Of a DNA stretch of 20,130 nt, positions 1 to 6,835 are shown piece by piece. The stretch comes from DASQPR01 sp035713725 (lineage in GTDB: Bacteria; Actinomycetota; Actinomycetes; Mycobacteriales; Micromonosporaceae), in the NCBI GenBank assembly GCA_035713725.1, contig DASTMZ010000121.1, positions 1 through 20,130 on the forward strand, given 5' to 3'. A model generated the notes under the pieces. That model saw only the letters and a program-made list of their open reading frames with translations, had not been told where the DNA came from and did no database searches. The first letter of the stretch is position 1. Each line of letters opens with the position of its first letter. The position numbers and the translations under genes were made by a program.

Positions 1-1
1 C

Positions 2-289
2 GTGGTGAGCGCGGTGCGCACTGCCCTCGAGGCGGATCAGCAAGCGCTCTACGACGAGGCGCTTGCCTACCGCGAGTCGCACACCGTCGACGTATCCACT
101 GTGGACGAAGCGATCGAGGCATCGGCCACCGGTTGGGCGCGACTGCCGTGGGCCAAGGTCGGCCTCGACGGCGAGGCGAAGGCGAACGCGTCGGCCGTGA
201 CGGTACGGTGCCTCGTCCGCCCGGATGGCACGGTGCCCGACGAGGACGACGAGCCCGGCATGATCGCGATCCTCGGCCGGTCGTACTGA
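2..289 (+). CDS. proS: Prolyl-tRNA synthetase, C-terminal fragment (runs off the left edge)
   Basis: This is the last 95 codons of a class II prolyl-tRNA synthetase, which charges tRNA-Pro with proline in the cytoplasm. The fragment matches the C-terminal domain of the archaeal/eukaryotic-type enzyme. It has the stretch around residues 27-50 (TVDEAIEASATGWARLPW), the block TVRCLVRPDGTVPDEDDEPG, and a terminal Arg-Ser-Tyr. The C-terminal tyrosine is characteristic of this ProRS type. The GTG at the left edge is not a real start, because the reading frame is open to the window boundary and the catalytic core must lie upstream. The next gene starts 13 bp downstream on the same strand, so the two are probably cotranscribed. 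The identification rests on recalled family sequence and not on a search; only the tail is visible. Confidence 0.85.
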   Translation: MVSAVRTALEADQQALYDEALAYRESHTVDVSTVDEAIEASATGWARLPWAKVGLDGEAKANASAVTVRCLVRPDGTVPDEDDEPGMIAILGRSY

Positions 290-302
290 GCCGGCACGCG
301 CG

Positions 303-950
303 GTGAGCCGCTTCGACGTCGGCCGAACCGTCCTGCGCCGTGACTTCCGAGACGACACGATCGTGTTCATGCAGGCGGCCCGCGTCATCGCCGATGACGA
401 CGGTGGGCTGCTGCTGTGGTACCCGGCCGGCACGACGTACTGGCGGATCATCGACCGCGACGGCCGGACGCTGCACGACGCCCCGCTGGACCGACTGGCC
501 GAGCCGCGACTTGCTGCGTTCACGTGGCAGGGATCCCACGTCGCGGTCTTCATGCCGCGCGGCGCATCGCATTCGGTCTGGTGGTTCTTCGCCGCCGACA
601 GCGGCGACTTTCAAGGTTGGTACGGCAACCTTGAAACGCCGTACGTGCGCTGGGACGACGGCGACGTGTGCGGCGTCGACTCGGTCGACCAGGCACTCGA
701 TCTACGGATTGCACCGGATGGCACGTGGTCGTGGAAGGACGCCGACGAGTTCGACGCGCTGACCGGCAAGGACGGCTACTGGACGGCGGCCGAGGCAGCC
801 GCGATCCGGGACGAGGGGGAGCGGCTCGCAAGGCTTGCCGAGACGAGCAAGTTTCCGTTCGACGGCACCTGGTGTGACTTCACGCCCGACTCGTCATGGC
901 CGATCCCGCAGCGTCCAGCGGCTGGCTGGGATCGCCCACGCGCACGATGA
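303..950 (+). CDS. DUF402 domain protein (FomD-like phosphohydrolase family)
   Basis: A 215-residue protein matching the DUF402 family. The visible family blocks are WYGNLETPYVRWDDG (about residues 107-121), VDSVDQALDLRIAPDGTWSWKDADEF (about 126-151, with the acidic metal-binding-type residues), IRDEGERLARLAE and PFDGTWCDFTPD near the C-terminus. Characterised relatives include FomD of fosfomycin biosynthesis, a metal-dependent hydrolase of a cytidylylated intermediate, and nucleoside diphosphatases. The substrate here is unknown and no fosfomycin genes are nearby. The GTG at 303 gives the full family length, with no strong Shine-Dalgarno. The gene follows proS by 13 bp, which suggests readthrough or translational coupling. 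The family call is firm; a specific activity is inference. Confidence 0.85.
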   Translation: MSRFDVGRTVLRRDFRDDTIVFMQAARVIADDDGGLLLWYPAGTTYWRIIDRDGRTLHDAPLDRLAEPRLAAFTWQGSHVAVFMPRGASHSVWWFFAADSGDFQGWYGNLETPYVRWDDGDVCGVDSVDQALDLRIAPDGTWSWKDADEFDALTGKDGYWTAAEAAAIRDEGERLARLAETSKFPFDGTWCDFTPDSSWPIPQRPAAGWDRPRAR

Positions 951-1038
951 TCGATTGCCGGCCAAACCGCTGCCACGCTGCCGTCGGTGGGGTGGGTACG
1001 CCATCCGGACGCGGGTGTCGAACCGCACCAGCGCCGGG

Positions 1039-1050
1039 CAGGATGATGAC
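1039..1050 (+). promoter_or_regulatory. Putative -10 element of a leaderless promoter for the isochorismatase-family gene
   Basis: CAGGAT (1039-1044) is followed by 6 nt and then the ATG at 1051. This spacing would place transcription initiation on the start codon. No convincing -35 hexamer is visible. It is supported mainly by the same arrangement at other genes in the window. Confidence 0.4.
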
Positions 1051-1614
1051 ATGACTGTGGAACTGGAGCCCACCGCGGCGCTCGTCGTGATCGACGTACA
1101 GAAGGCGTTCGACAGCCCGGCGCTGGGCCACCGTGACAACCCGGAGGCCGAGGCGAATGTCGGCCGGCTGGTCGGCGCCTGGCAGGCGTCCGGTCGGCCG
1201 ATCGTCCGGGTCCGCCACACCGACCGCGACGGCGGCCCGTTCGCGCCGGACGCCCCCGAGCATGACTTCAAGCCGGTGGTGGCCGACCTCACGCCCGACC
1301 TCGACGTCGAGAAGGAGGTTCACTCCGCGTTCCACGGCGCGCCGGACCTGCACTCCTGGCTGAGCGCACAAGGGATCTCGCAGATCGTGGTCTGCGGCAT
1401 CCAGACCAACCGGTGTTGCGAGTCGACCGCCCGGGTCGGTGGCGACCTAGGATACGACGTGGTGTTCCCGATCGATGCCATGCATACCTTCGACAAGAAG
1501 GGGCCGGACGGAACGATCTTCACCGCCGAGCACCTGTCGGCAGCCACCGCGGCGACGCTGCACCGCTACTTCGCGACCGTGGTCAACACATCGGATCTGG
1601 TGGGTGATTCGTGA
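1051..1614 (+). CDS. Isochorismatase-family cysteine hydrolase
   Basis: A 187-residue cytoplasmic hydrolase of the isochorismatase-like fold. The usual triad is visible: Asp15 in ALVVIDVQKAF, Lys88 in DLDVEKEVHSAF, and Cys122 in VCGIQTNRCCESTAR, where the cysteine follows the T-N-x turn. The family includes isochorismatases, nicotinamidases and N-carbamoyl amidases; nothing here fixes the substrate. The frame is open far upstream (to 835), but family alignment begins at the ATG at 1051. That start is preceded by CAGGAT (1039-1044) and a 6-nt gap, as expected for a leaderless actinobacterial transcript. The 100-bp gap from the DUF402 gene agrees with its own promoter. The stop codon TGA overlaps the proposed rpsP promoter. 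Confidence 0.88.
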   Translation: MTVELEPTAALVVIDVQKAFDSPALGHRDNPEAEANVGRLVGAWQASGRPIVRVRHTDRDGGPFAPDAPEHDFKPVVADLTPDLDVEKEVHSAFHGAPDLHSWLSAQGISQIVVCGIQTNRCCESTARVGGDLGYDVVFPIDAMHTFDKKGPDGTIFTAEHLSAATAATLHRYFATVVNTSDLVGDS

Positions 1615-1640
1615 AGTCCGGTCGGGATCTGGCAGAATAG
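1606..1640 (+). promoter_or_regulatory. Putative rpsP operon promoter, overlapping the preceding stop codon
   Basis: A -10-like CAGAAT (1633-1638) sits in the context GATCTGGCAGAATAG. A weak -35-like TCGTGA (1609-1614) lies 18 bp upstream and contains the stop of the preceding gene. The 35-bp block aligns without gaps to the block upstream of rplS (3794-3828), with about 21 of 35 positions identical by eye. It would give an rpsP leader of about 120 nt. Confidence 0.5.
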
Positions 1641-1697
1641 GCGGCTGGCATCCGGCGCGTACCGACCCTCTCTCCGGTAGCGACGCCACCCACGAGT

Positions 1698-1732
1698 TTC
1701 CCGAACACATCACCCCACGATGAGCGCGGGAA
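1698..1732 (+). other. Inverted repeat in the rpsP 5' leader
   Basis: TTCCCG (1698-1703) is complementary to CGGGAA (1727-1732) across a 23-nt loop within the predicted rpsP leader. It could be a small leader hairpin. The stem is only 6 bp and no known S16 leader consensus was recognised, so this is weak. Confidence 0.25.
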
Positions 1733-1765
1733 GGCTCGGCGCGAACACCTACAGGAGCGACACAC

Positions 1766-2273
<508 letters not shown>

Positions 2274-2299
<26 letters not shown>

Positions 2300-2534
2300 C
2301 ACCACTCTCAGGCCGGCGCTCGAGCACCTGGTCAAGGGCATCGTCGACCACCCGGATGACGTACGCGTCCGGCTCATCGACTCCCGTCGTGGCCAGCGAC
2401 TCGAGATCCGGGTGCATCCGGAGGATCTTGGTACAGTGATCGGCCGCAACGGCCGCACCGCCAAGGCACTCCGCCAGGTCATCACCTCGATCGGCGGTCG
2501 GCAGGTCCGGGTCGACATCGTCGACTCCTACTGA
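2274..2534 (+). CDS. KH-domain RNA-binding protein (KhpA type)
   Basis: An 86-residue single-KH-domain protein found next to rpsP in many Gram-positive bacteria and called KhpA in several of them. The KH signature GxxG is present as VIGRNGRTAKALR, following ALEHLVKGIVDHPDDVRVRL. KhpA proteins bind RNA and in other species partner with KhpB; no KhpB is in this window. The gene overlaps rpsP by 26 bp in the +1 frame. GAGGG at 2261-2265 could serve as its ribosome site. A second ATG at 2280, in frame, would give 84 residues and matches the usual family length equally well. Cotranscription with rpsP and rimM is likely. Confidence 0.93.
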
Positions 2535-2550
2535 TCGGCGCACGCTCGCG

Positions 2551-3078
2551 ATGGAGCTCGTGATCGGCTCGGTCGTGCGCGCGCACGGCGTCCGAGGAGA
2601 GGTCGTCGTCGCGGTAACCACGGACGAACCAGAGGCCCGGTACGTTGTCGGCTCGGTGATCGCCACCGATCCGGCAACGGCCGGGCCGCTGACCATCGAG
2701 GGGCTCCGTGGTCACTCGTCGAGTGGCACGGACCGGCTGCTGGTCGCGTTCGAGGGCGTCGAAGATCGGGACGGCGCGGAGCGGCTGCGCGGCGTGAAGC
2801 TCCTTGTCGATGCGGCCGAGGTCGAGCCGTCCGAGGATCCCGACGAGTTTCACGACTTCCAGCTGGTCGGGCTCGCTGTGCGTGTCGGTGTCGCCGAGGG
2901 CCAGCACGTCGGCGACATCGTACGGGTGGATCATGGGCCTGGTGCCGACATGTTGATCGTCGACCGCCCGGACGGTCGCCAGAGCTTGGTGCCCTTCGTG
3001 AGCGCGATCGTGCCGACCGTAGACATCGCGGGCGGGTACGTCGTGATCACACCGCCTGACGGTCTGCTCGATCTCTGA
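2551..3078 (+). CDS. rimM: Ribosome maturation factor RimM
   Basis: RimM binds S19 in the head domain and assists 30S assembly. The 175-residue protein shows the N-terminal beta-barrel motif LVIGSVVRAHGVRGEVVV and the linker DAAEVEPSEDPDEFHDFQLVGL. The C-terminal PRC-barrel part includes VGDIVRVDHGPGADMLIV and LVPFVSAIVPTVDI. Length and order are normal for the family. The ATG at 2551 lies 16 bp after the KH gene stop with no clear Shine-Dalgarno, so translation may be coupled. trmD begins 10 bp after the stop, the widely conserved rimM-trmD pairing. Confidence 0.96.
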   Translation: MELVIGSVVRAHGVRGEVVVAVTTDEPEARYVVGSVIATDPATAGPLTIEGLRGHSSSGTDRLLVAFEGVEDRDGAERLRGVKLLVDAAEVEPSEDPDEFHDFQLVGLAVRVGVAEGQHVGDIVRVDHGPGADMLIVDRPDGRQSLVPFVSAIVPTVDIAGGYVVITPPDGLLDL

Positions 3079-3088
3079 CACGGCAACC

Positions 3089-3802
3089 ATGAAGATCGAC
3101 ATCGTCACGATCTTTCCGGAGTACTTCACTCCGCTGGACCTGTCGCTGCTCGGCCGTGCCCGGTCCGCTGGCGTACTCGACGTGGCCGTACACGACTTGC
3201 GGCGCTGGACGCATGACGTGCACCGTACGGTCGACGACACGCCGTACGGCGGCGGCGCCGGCATGGTGATGCGGCCCGAACCATGGGGCGAGGCGCTCGA
3301 CGAACTGGTCCCGCAGGCGAGCGAACCGCGATCGCGGCTCGTGGTGCCGAGTCCCGCCGGAGTCCCGCTCACGCATTCGCTGGCCGCCGATCTGGCGACC
3401 GAATCCCACTTGATCTTGGCGTGCGGCCGGTACGAGGGGATCGACGAGCGGGTCGTGCAGCACGCGGCAACCCGGATGGCGGTGACTGAGGTCTCGATCG
3501 GCGACTACGTGCTCTTCGGTGGCGAGGTCGCGGTACTGGTGATCATGGAGACGGTCACCCGGCTCATCCCGGGTGTGCTGGGCAACGCGGCATCGCTGGA
3601 TGACGAATCGCACACCGACGGCGTACTCGAGGCGCCCGTCTACACCAAACCGCCGGAGTGGCGCGGGCTCGCCGTACCCGAGGTGTTGCGGTCCGGCGAC
3701 CATGGGCGGATTGCCCGGTGGCGGCGCGACCGCGGGCGGGAGCGCACCGAGCAGCGTCGCCCGGACCTGTTGCCGCCGCCGGATGGGACGCCGGATTTCT
3801 GA
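3089..3802 (+). CDS. trmD: tRNA (guanine-N1)-methyltransferase TrmD
   Basis: TrmD is the SPOUT-class enzyme that uses S-adenosylmethionine to make m1G37 in tRNAs, preventing +1 frameshifting. All landmarks of the family are visible in 237 residues: MKIDIVTIFPEYF at the N-terminus, DDTPYGGGAGMVMRPEP, the trefoil-knot SAM site LACGRYEGIDERV and VSIGDYVLFGGEVAVLVIME, and the C-terminal helical domain with PVYTKPPEWRG. The ATG at 3089 follows rimM by 10 bp. The stop TGA (3800-3802) lies inside the -35-like part of the proposed rplS promoter. Confidence 0.97.
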   Translation: MKIDIVTIFPEYFTPLDLSLLGRARSAGVLDVAVHDLRRWTHDVHRTVDDTPYGGGAGMVMRPEPWGEALDELVPQASEPRSRLVVPSPAGVPLTHSLAADLATESHLILACGRYEGIDERVVQHAATRMAVTEVSIGDYVLFGGEVAVLVIMETVTRLIPGVLGNAASLDDESHTDGVLEAPVYTKPPEWRGLAVPEVLRSGDHGRIARWRRDRGRERTEQRRPDLLPPPDGTPDF

Positions 3803-3828
3803 TCGAGGCGCCCGATGTGGCACAGTAG
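3794..3828 (+). promoter_or_regulatory. Putative rplS promoter, overlapping the trmD stop codon
   Basis: A -10-like CACAGT (3821-3826) occurs in the context GATGTGGCACAGTAG. A weak -35-like TTCTGA (3797-3802), including the trmD stop, lies 18 bp upstream. The block resembles the one upstream of rpsP in sequence, spacing and stop-codon overlap. It would give a leader of about 190 nt before rplS. Confidence 0.45.
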
Positions 3829-4018
3829 TGAGGTTGTACCTGCCGGCCGGCGCGGCCGCTGGTGGAGCGCGCTTCCGGGCGCGACGCCCGCATCCCGCTG
3901 AGCCGAGGATCCCACCGCTCCGAGACACCGGCTCACCGGGCCGTCGAGGTGCGCGTGCGATCAGCTTGACTCGTCCGCGCGCCGGCAACGGAGCGCCATA
4001 TCTCAAGGGATTCACGAG

Positions 4019-4375
4019 ATGAAGACGCTGGACGCGCTCGACGCCCAGTCCATCCGCACCGACATCGTTCCGTTCCGCGCCGGCGACACCCTCAAGGTGC
4101 ATGCCCGCGTCGTCGAGGGCAACCGGTCTCGTGTGCAGATCTTCCAGGGCGTAGTGATCCGACGGCAGGGTTCCGGCCTGCAGGAAACGTTCACCGTACG
4201 GAAGGTGAGCTTCGGTGTCGGCGTCGAGCGGACCTACCCGCTCAACAGCCCCGCCATCGACCGGATCGAGGTCGTGACGCGCGGCGACGTGCGTCGGGCC
4301 AAGCTCTACTACCTGCGCCAGCTTCGCGGCAAGAAGGCCAAGATCAAGGAGCTTCGGGAGAAGCCGGCCGGCTGA
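4019..4375 (+). CDS. rplS: 50S ribosomal protein L19
   Basis: Ribosomal protein L19, located at the 30S-50S interface. The 118-residue sequence carries the family blocks FRAGDTLKVHARVVEGNRSRVQIFQGVVI, GLQETFTVRKVSFGVGVERTYPLNSPAID and RRAKLYYLRQLRGKKAKIKE in their normal order. The ATG at 4019 is supported by AAGGGA at 4005-4010. A 216-bp non-coding stretch separates it from trmD, so it probably has its own promoter and leader. An overlapping open frame ends in an ATGA at this start, but I could not show that it is real. A U-rich terminator-like hairpin follows at 4402-4455. Confidence 0.97.
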   Translation: MKTLDALDAQSIRTDIVPFRAGDTLKVHARVVEGNRSRVQIFQGVVIRRQGSGLQETFTVRKVSFGVGVERTYPLNSPAIDRIEVVTRGDVRRAKLYYLRQLRGKKAKIKELREKPAG

Positions 4376-4401
4376 CGCTCGCGCGCTCGATTCGTAGCCA
4401 C

Positions 4402-4455
4402 GACCCAAGTTCCAGTCGACGGCACAATTCGGGTCTCTACTACTTTTCGCGTTCT
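4402..4455 (+). terminator. Putative terminator after rplS
   Basis: GACCC (4402-4406) pairs with GGGTC (4431-4435). A second short stem sits inside (AGTT with AATT, one G-T pair), and a T-rich run (ACTTTTCGCGTTCTT) follows. The loop is long, so this is moderate evidence. Confidence 0.45.
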
Positions 4456-4490
4456 TAAGCGATGTGTCGGTTATCGGCGGTATCGCGTCG

Positions 4491-4502
4491 TACGCTCCGT
4501 GC
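4491..4502 (+). promoter_or_regulatory. Putative -10 element of a leaderless lepB promoter
   Basis: TACGCT (4491-4496) is followed by exactly 6 nt and the GTG at 4503. A possible -35 is not clear. The arrangement favours 4503 over the earlier in-frame GTG at 4464, which would lie upstream of the -10. Confidence 0.45.
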
Positions 4503-5195
4503 GTGACCGTGGTACCGACGATCATCCGGCGCGGCCGTGCCGATAAGGGCGGCCCGAAACACGCGGCTCCCAGGCCACGCCGTCGGCTGATGCTGCGCGA
4601 GGTAGCGATCCTCGTGGTGCTCGCGGTCGCCGCGGCCATGCTCGTCCGGGCGTTCGTGCTGCAGACGTTCTACATCCCGTCCGGCTCGATGGAGCACACC
4701 CTCAACATCAACGACCGGGTGCTCGTCAACAAGCTCGTGTACGACTTCCGGGCACCCAAGCGCGGCGAAGTGATCGTGTTCCACTCGCCGGTCTCGTGGC
4801 GTACCAGCCCGAACGAAGACGACTTCATCAAGCGCGTCATCGGCGTCGGCGGTGACCACGTCGTCTGTTGCGACAGCAGCGGCCGGTTGATGATCAATGG
4901 TGTGGCGTTGAGCGAGCCGTATCTCGATCACGACGGTGGCGTTGCGCTGCCGGCCAGCCCGGACCGGTTCGACATCGTCGTGCCGCCCGGTCGGCTGTGG
5001 GTGATGGGCGACAACCGCTTCTTCTCCGGCGACTCGCGCGAGCAGTACGCGGAGACCGGCGACATCATCGCGTCGACCATTCCGGTGAAATCGGTGATCG
5101 GTCGCGCCATCGTGCTGTTCTGGCCGCTCGGGCGGGTCGGTTGGTTCTCCGTACCCGCCTCTGACGCACGCATCCCCGCCCCCGGCGGACGGTGA
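4503..5195 (+). CDS. lepB: Signal peptidase I
   Basis: Type I signal peptidase, a membrane-anchored Ser/Lys protease that removes signal peptides from exported proteins. From the GTG at 4503 it has 230 residues. There is a basic N-terminus, one membrane anchor (about residues 33-52), box B YIPSGSMEHTL with catalytic Ser62, box D DDFIKRVIGVGGD with catalytic Lys110, and box E VMGDNRFFSGDSR near the C-terminus. An in-frame GTG at 4464 would add 13 residues but lacks a ribosome site. The gene follows rplS and precedes rnhB by about 30 bp, a common actinobacterial order. Family and catalytic residues are clear; only the start is uncertain. Confidence 0.95.
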   Translation: MTVVPTIIRRGRADKGGPKHAAPRPRRRLMLREVAILVVLAVAAAMLVRAFVLQTFYIPSGSMEHTLNINDRVLVNKLVYDFRAPKRGEVIVFHSPVSWRTSPNEDDFIKRVIGVGGDHVVCCDSSGRLMINGVALSEPYLDHDGGVALPASPDRFDIVVPPGRLWVMGDNRFFSGDSREQYAETGDIIASTIPVKSVIGRAIVLFWPLGRVGWFSVPASDARIPAPGGR

Positions 5196-5212
5196 CGCGT
5201 CGGACCCGGCCG

Positions 5213-5224
5213 TAGGCTGTGGGG
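5213..5224 (+). promoter_or_regulatory. Putative -10 element of a leaderless rnhB promoter
   Basis: TAGGCT (5213-5218) is followed by 6 nt and the ATG at 5225. GGTGAC at 5191-5196 could be a -35 with a 16-bp spacer. It overlaps the end of lepB. Confidence 0.45.
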
Positions 5225-5947
5225 ATGCTGCCCCCGACGCGGACCATCCTGGCTCGGGACGCCGGCATGTACGCAATGGAGCAGGCGCTGCGCCGCCGGG
5301 GATTCGCCCAGGTGGCCGGCGCTGACGAGGCCGGCCGTGGCGCCTGCGCGGGCCCGCTGGTCGCGGCCGCCGCCGTGTTGCCGGCCGGGCGGCGCGGCGA
5401 CGTGCCGGGACTCAACGACTCGAAGCTGCTCACGCCCCTGATCCGGGAACGCGTCTATGCCGAGGTGGTGGCGCGCACGTTGGCGTACGCGGTGGTGATC
5501 ATCCCACCCGGCGAGATCGACGAACGTGGCTTGCACGTCTGCAACAAGGCGGCCATGCGGCGCGCGTTGGCGGGCCTCTCGGTGCGCCCCGACTACGTGC
5601 TGACCGACGGGTTCCCGATCGACGGTCTCGGCGTACCAGGCCTTGCAGTTTGGAAGGGCGACCAGGTCGCGGCGTGCGTGGCCGCGGCGAGCGTGATCGC
5701 GAAGGTGACCCGGGATCGGATCATGTGCGAGCTGTCCGAGACGTTCCCGCAATACGGATTCGAGGAGCACAAGGGCTATGCGACGCCGGAGCACTCGGCA
5801 GCGCTGGTCGAGCACGGCGCCTGCCCGGAGCACCGGTTCTCCTATGTGAATGTGGCAGCGGTCGCTGGCGGCCGGCACCGGCGCGGTACCGTCAGCGTGG
5901 CATCCGACGGGCAAGAGCTCATGATCGACCTGGATGGGCGAGAATAG
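5225..5947 (+). CDS. rnhB: Ribonuclease HII
   Basis: RNase HII cleaves RNA in RNA-DNA hybrids and removes single misincorporated ribonucleotides. The 240-residue protein shows the family motifs: VAGADEAGRGACAGPLVAAA with Asp34 and Glu35 of the acidic active site, LNDSKLLTP, DYVLTDGFPI, GDQVAACVAAASVIAKVTRDR, and the HKGYATPEH block. The ATG at 5225 is preferred over the GTG at 5219 because it lies 6 nt after a -10-like TAGGCT. The C-terminal part, about 35 residues after CPEHRFSYVNV, is a variable tail usual in actinobacteria. The stop overlaps a -10-like GAGAAT that may serve the next gene. Confidence 0.96.
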   Translation: MLPPTRTILARDAGMYAMEQALRRRGFAQVAGADEAGRGACAGPLVAAAAVLPAGRRGDVPGLNDSKLLTPLIRERVYAEVVARTLAYAVVIIPPGEIDERGLHVCNKAAMRRALAGLSVRPDYVLTDGFPIDGLGVPGLAVWKGDQVAACVAAASVIAKVTRDRIMCELSETFPQYGFEEHKGYATPEHSAALVEHGACPEHRFSYVNVAAVAGGRHRRGTVSVASDGQELMIDLDGRE

Positions 5948-5951
5948 ACGG
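5933..5951 (+). promoter_or_regulatory. Putative promoter of the DUF2469 gene, overlapping the rnhB stop
   Basis: GAGAAT (5940-5945) in the context GGCGAGAATAGACGG resembles the rpsP -10 context GGCAGAATAGGCGG. It overlaps the rnhB stop TAG. No clear -35 is seen. Confidence 0.3.
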
Positions 5952-6017
5952 TAGGCCGAGCTGCGCGGCTCGGGCGACCGGTGGGGGCCGGGCCGGGCGC
6001 GCCAGATGTGGAGAACG

Positions 6018-6341
6018 ATGAGCGCTGAAGATCTCGAAAAGTACGAGACCGAGATGGAGCTGCAGCTCTATCGGGAGTACCGCGACATCGTTCGGCAGTT
6101 CTCCTACGTCGTCGAGACGGAACGCCGCTTCTACCTCGCGAACCAGGTCGACCTACACGTGCGGAATTCCGACGGCGAGGTCTACTTCGAGGTCGAGATG
6201 CACGATGCCTGGGTATGGGATATGTATCGGCCGGCGCGGTTCGTGAAGAACGTACGCGTGATCACGTTCAAGGATGTCAACGTCGAGGAACTCGAGAAGC
6301 CCGACATCTCGCTGCCGACCGAACCGGGGTTCGGCGCCTAG
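6018..6341 (+). CDS. DUF2469 family protein
   Basis: A 107-residue actinobacterial protein of unknown function, nearly invariant in the phylum and normally placed just after rnhB. Typical blocks are SAEDLEKYETEMELQLYREYRD, FSYVVETERRFYLANQVDL and DAWVWDMYRPARFVKNVRVITFKDVNVEEL. It has no signal peptide or membrane segment and is rich in charged and aromatic residues. The ATG at 6018 is supported by GGAGA at 6010-6014. A strong hairpin follows 9 bp after the stop, so transcription of the whole cluster probably ends here. The function is not known to me. Confidence 0.93.
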   Translation: MSAEDLEKYETEMELQLYREYRDIVRQFSYVVETERRFYLANQVDLHVRNSDGEVYFEVEMHDAWVWDMYRPARFVKNVRVITFKDVNVEELEKPDISLPTEPGFGA

Positions 6342-6350
6342 CACGGGCCC

Positions 6351-6385
6351 TCGGCCCGCCGCGTCTTCGCGACGCGACGGGCCGA
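6351..6385. terminator. Strong bidirectional hairpin terminator between convergent genes
   Basis: The arms 6351-6365 and 6371-6385 form a stem of 14 pairs with a single C-A mismatch (6359/6377), closed by a 5-nt loop TTCGC. It sits between the DUF2469 gene (+, ending 6341) and the small membrane protein gene (-, ending 6396), so it can serve both strands. There is no long T-run, as is common for actinobacterial terminators. Confidence 0.85.
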
Positions 6386-6395
6386 CTTGCGAGTT

Positions 6396-6611
6396 CTACC
6401 GGCGAAGCTGGCGCGGCATGCGGCCGCTCTGCAGCGACTTCTTCGCGCGGCCGTAGAGGTAGTAACCGCCGCCGACGACCAACGCGCCGACCACGATGTA
6501 CCAGAAGATGGAAAGCACGAAGTGGATCACCGCCAGCGCGATCCAGCCCGCCACGATCACGCCGCCGACGATGAGCAGCGTGTTGCGGAAGAAATGGCTC
6601 TTCTCGTCCAT
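6396..6611 (-). CDS. Small membrane protein, 71 residues
   Basis: A short protein with two adjacent hydrophobic segments (about residues 10-28 and 31-53), a charged N-terminus (MDEKSHFFRN) and a basic C-terminal tail (RAKKSLQSGRMPRQLRR). It is predicted to be a two-helix hairpin in the cytoplasmic membrane; I do not recognise the family. The ATG at 6611 is fixed by a strong AAGGAGA Shine-Dalgarno about 9 nt upstream on this strand. Longer in-frame extensions upstream lack such a site. It is convergent with the DUF2469 gene and divergent from the M23 peptidase-like gene, with 224 bp between the two starts. No function can be assigned. Confidence 0.75.
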   Translation of the reverse strand: MDEKSHFFRNTLLIVGGVIVAGWIALAVIHFVLSIFWYIVVGALVVGGGYYLYGRAKKSLQSGRMPRQLRR

Positions 6612-6823
6612 GGGTGTCGTCTCCTTGGGGGAGGCCGAGCGTCCCGCGCCGGCGGGCACGGCATCTATCGGCGGTCCGCATCAATCGTCCCACCTTCGGG
6701 CAACGATCTGACATCCGGACATTCCCCGAGTTCTCACAGGTTCGACGCTTAGGGGTCGTGCACAAGCGCCCTTGCTGTCCCCAGGCAGCCCAGTCCGCGG
6801 TGGTGTGCCGGCGTCGACGTGGT

Positions 6824-6835
6824 CAAGCTCACGTC
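6824..6835 (+). promoter_or_regulatory. Possible -10 element of the M23 peptidase-like gene
   Basis: CAAGCT (6824-6829) lies 6 nt before the ATG at 6836, matching the leaderless spacing seen elsewhere in the window. The hexamer is a poor match and no -35 is evident. Confidence 0.25.

Noticed and set aside
835..1050. N-terminal extension of the isochorismatase-family frame
   Set aside because: It overlaps the end of the DUF402 gene in another frame, and family similarity starts at the ATG at 1051.
4464..4502. Upstream GTG start for lepB
   Set aside because: There is no ribosome site, and a -10-like element lies between it and the GTG at 4503. It is kept only as an alternative.
3047..4639. 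A 530-codon open frame on the minus strand opposite trmD, rplS and lepB
   Set aside because: It is a shadow of GC-rich coding DNA. It shows no family motifs, and three well-recognised genes occupy the other strand.
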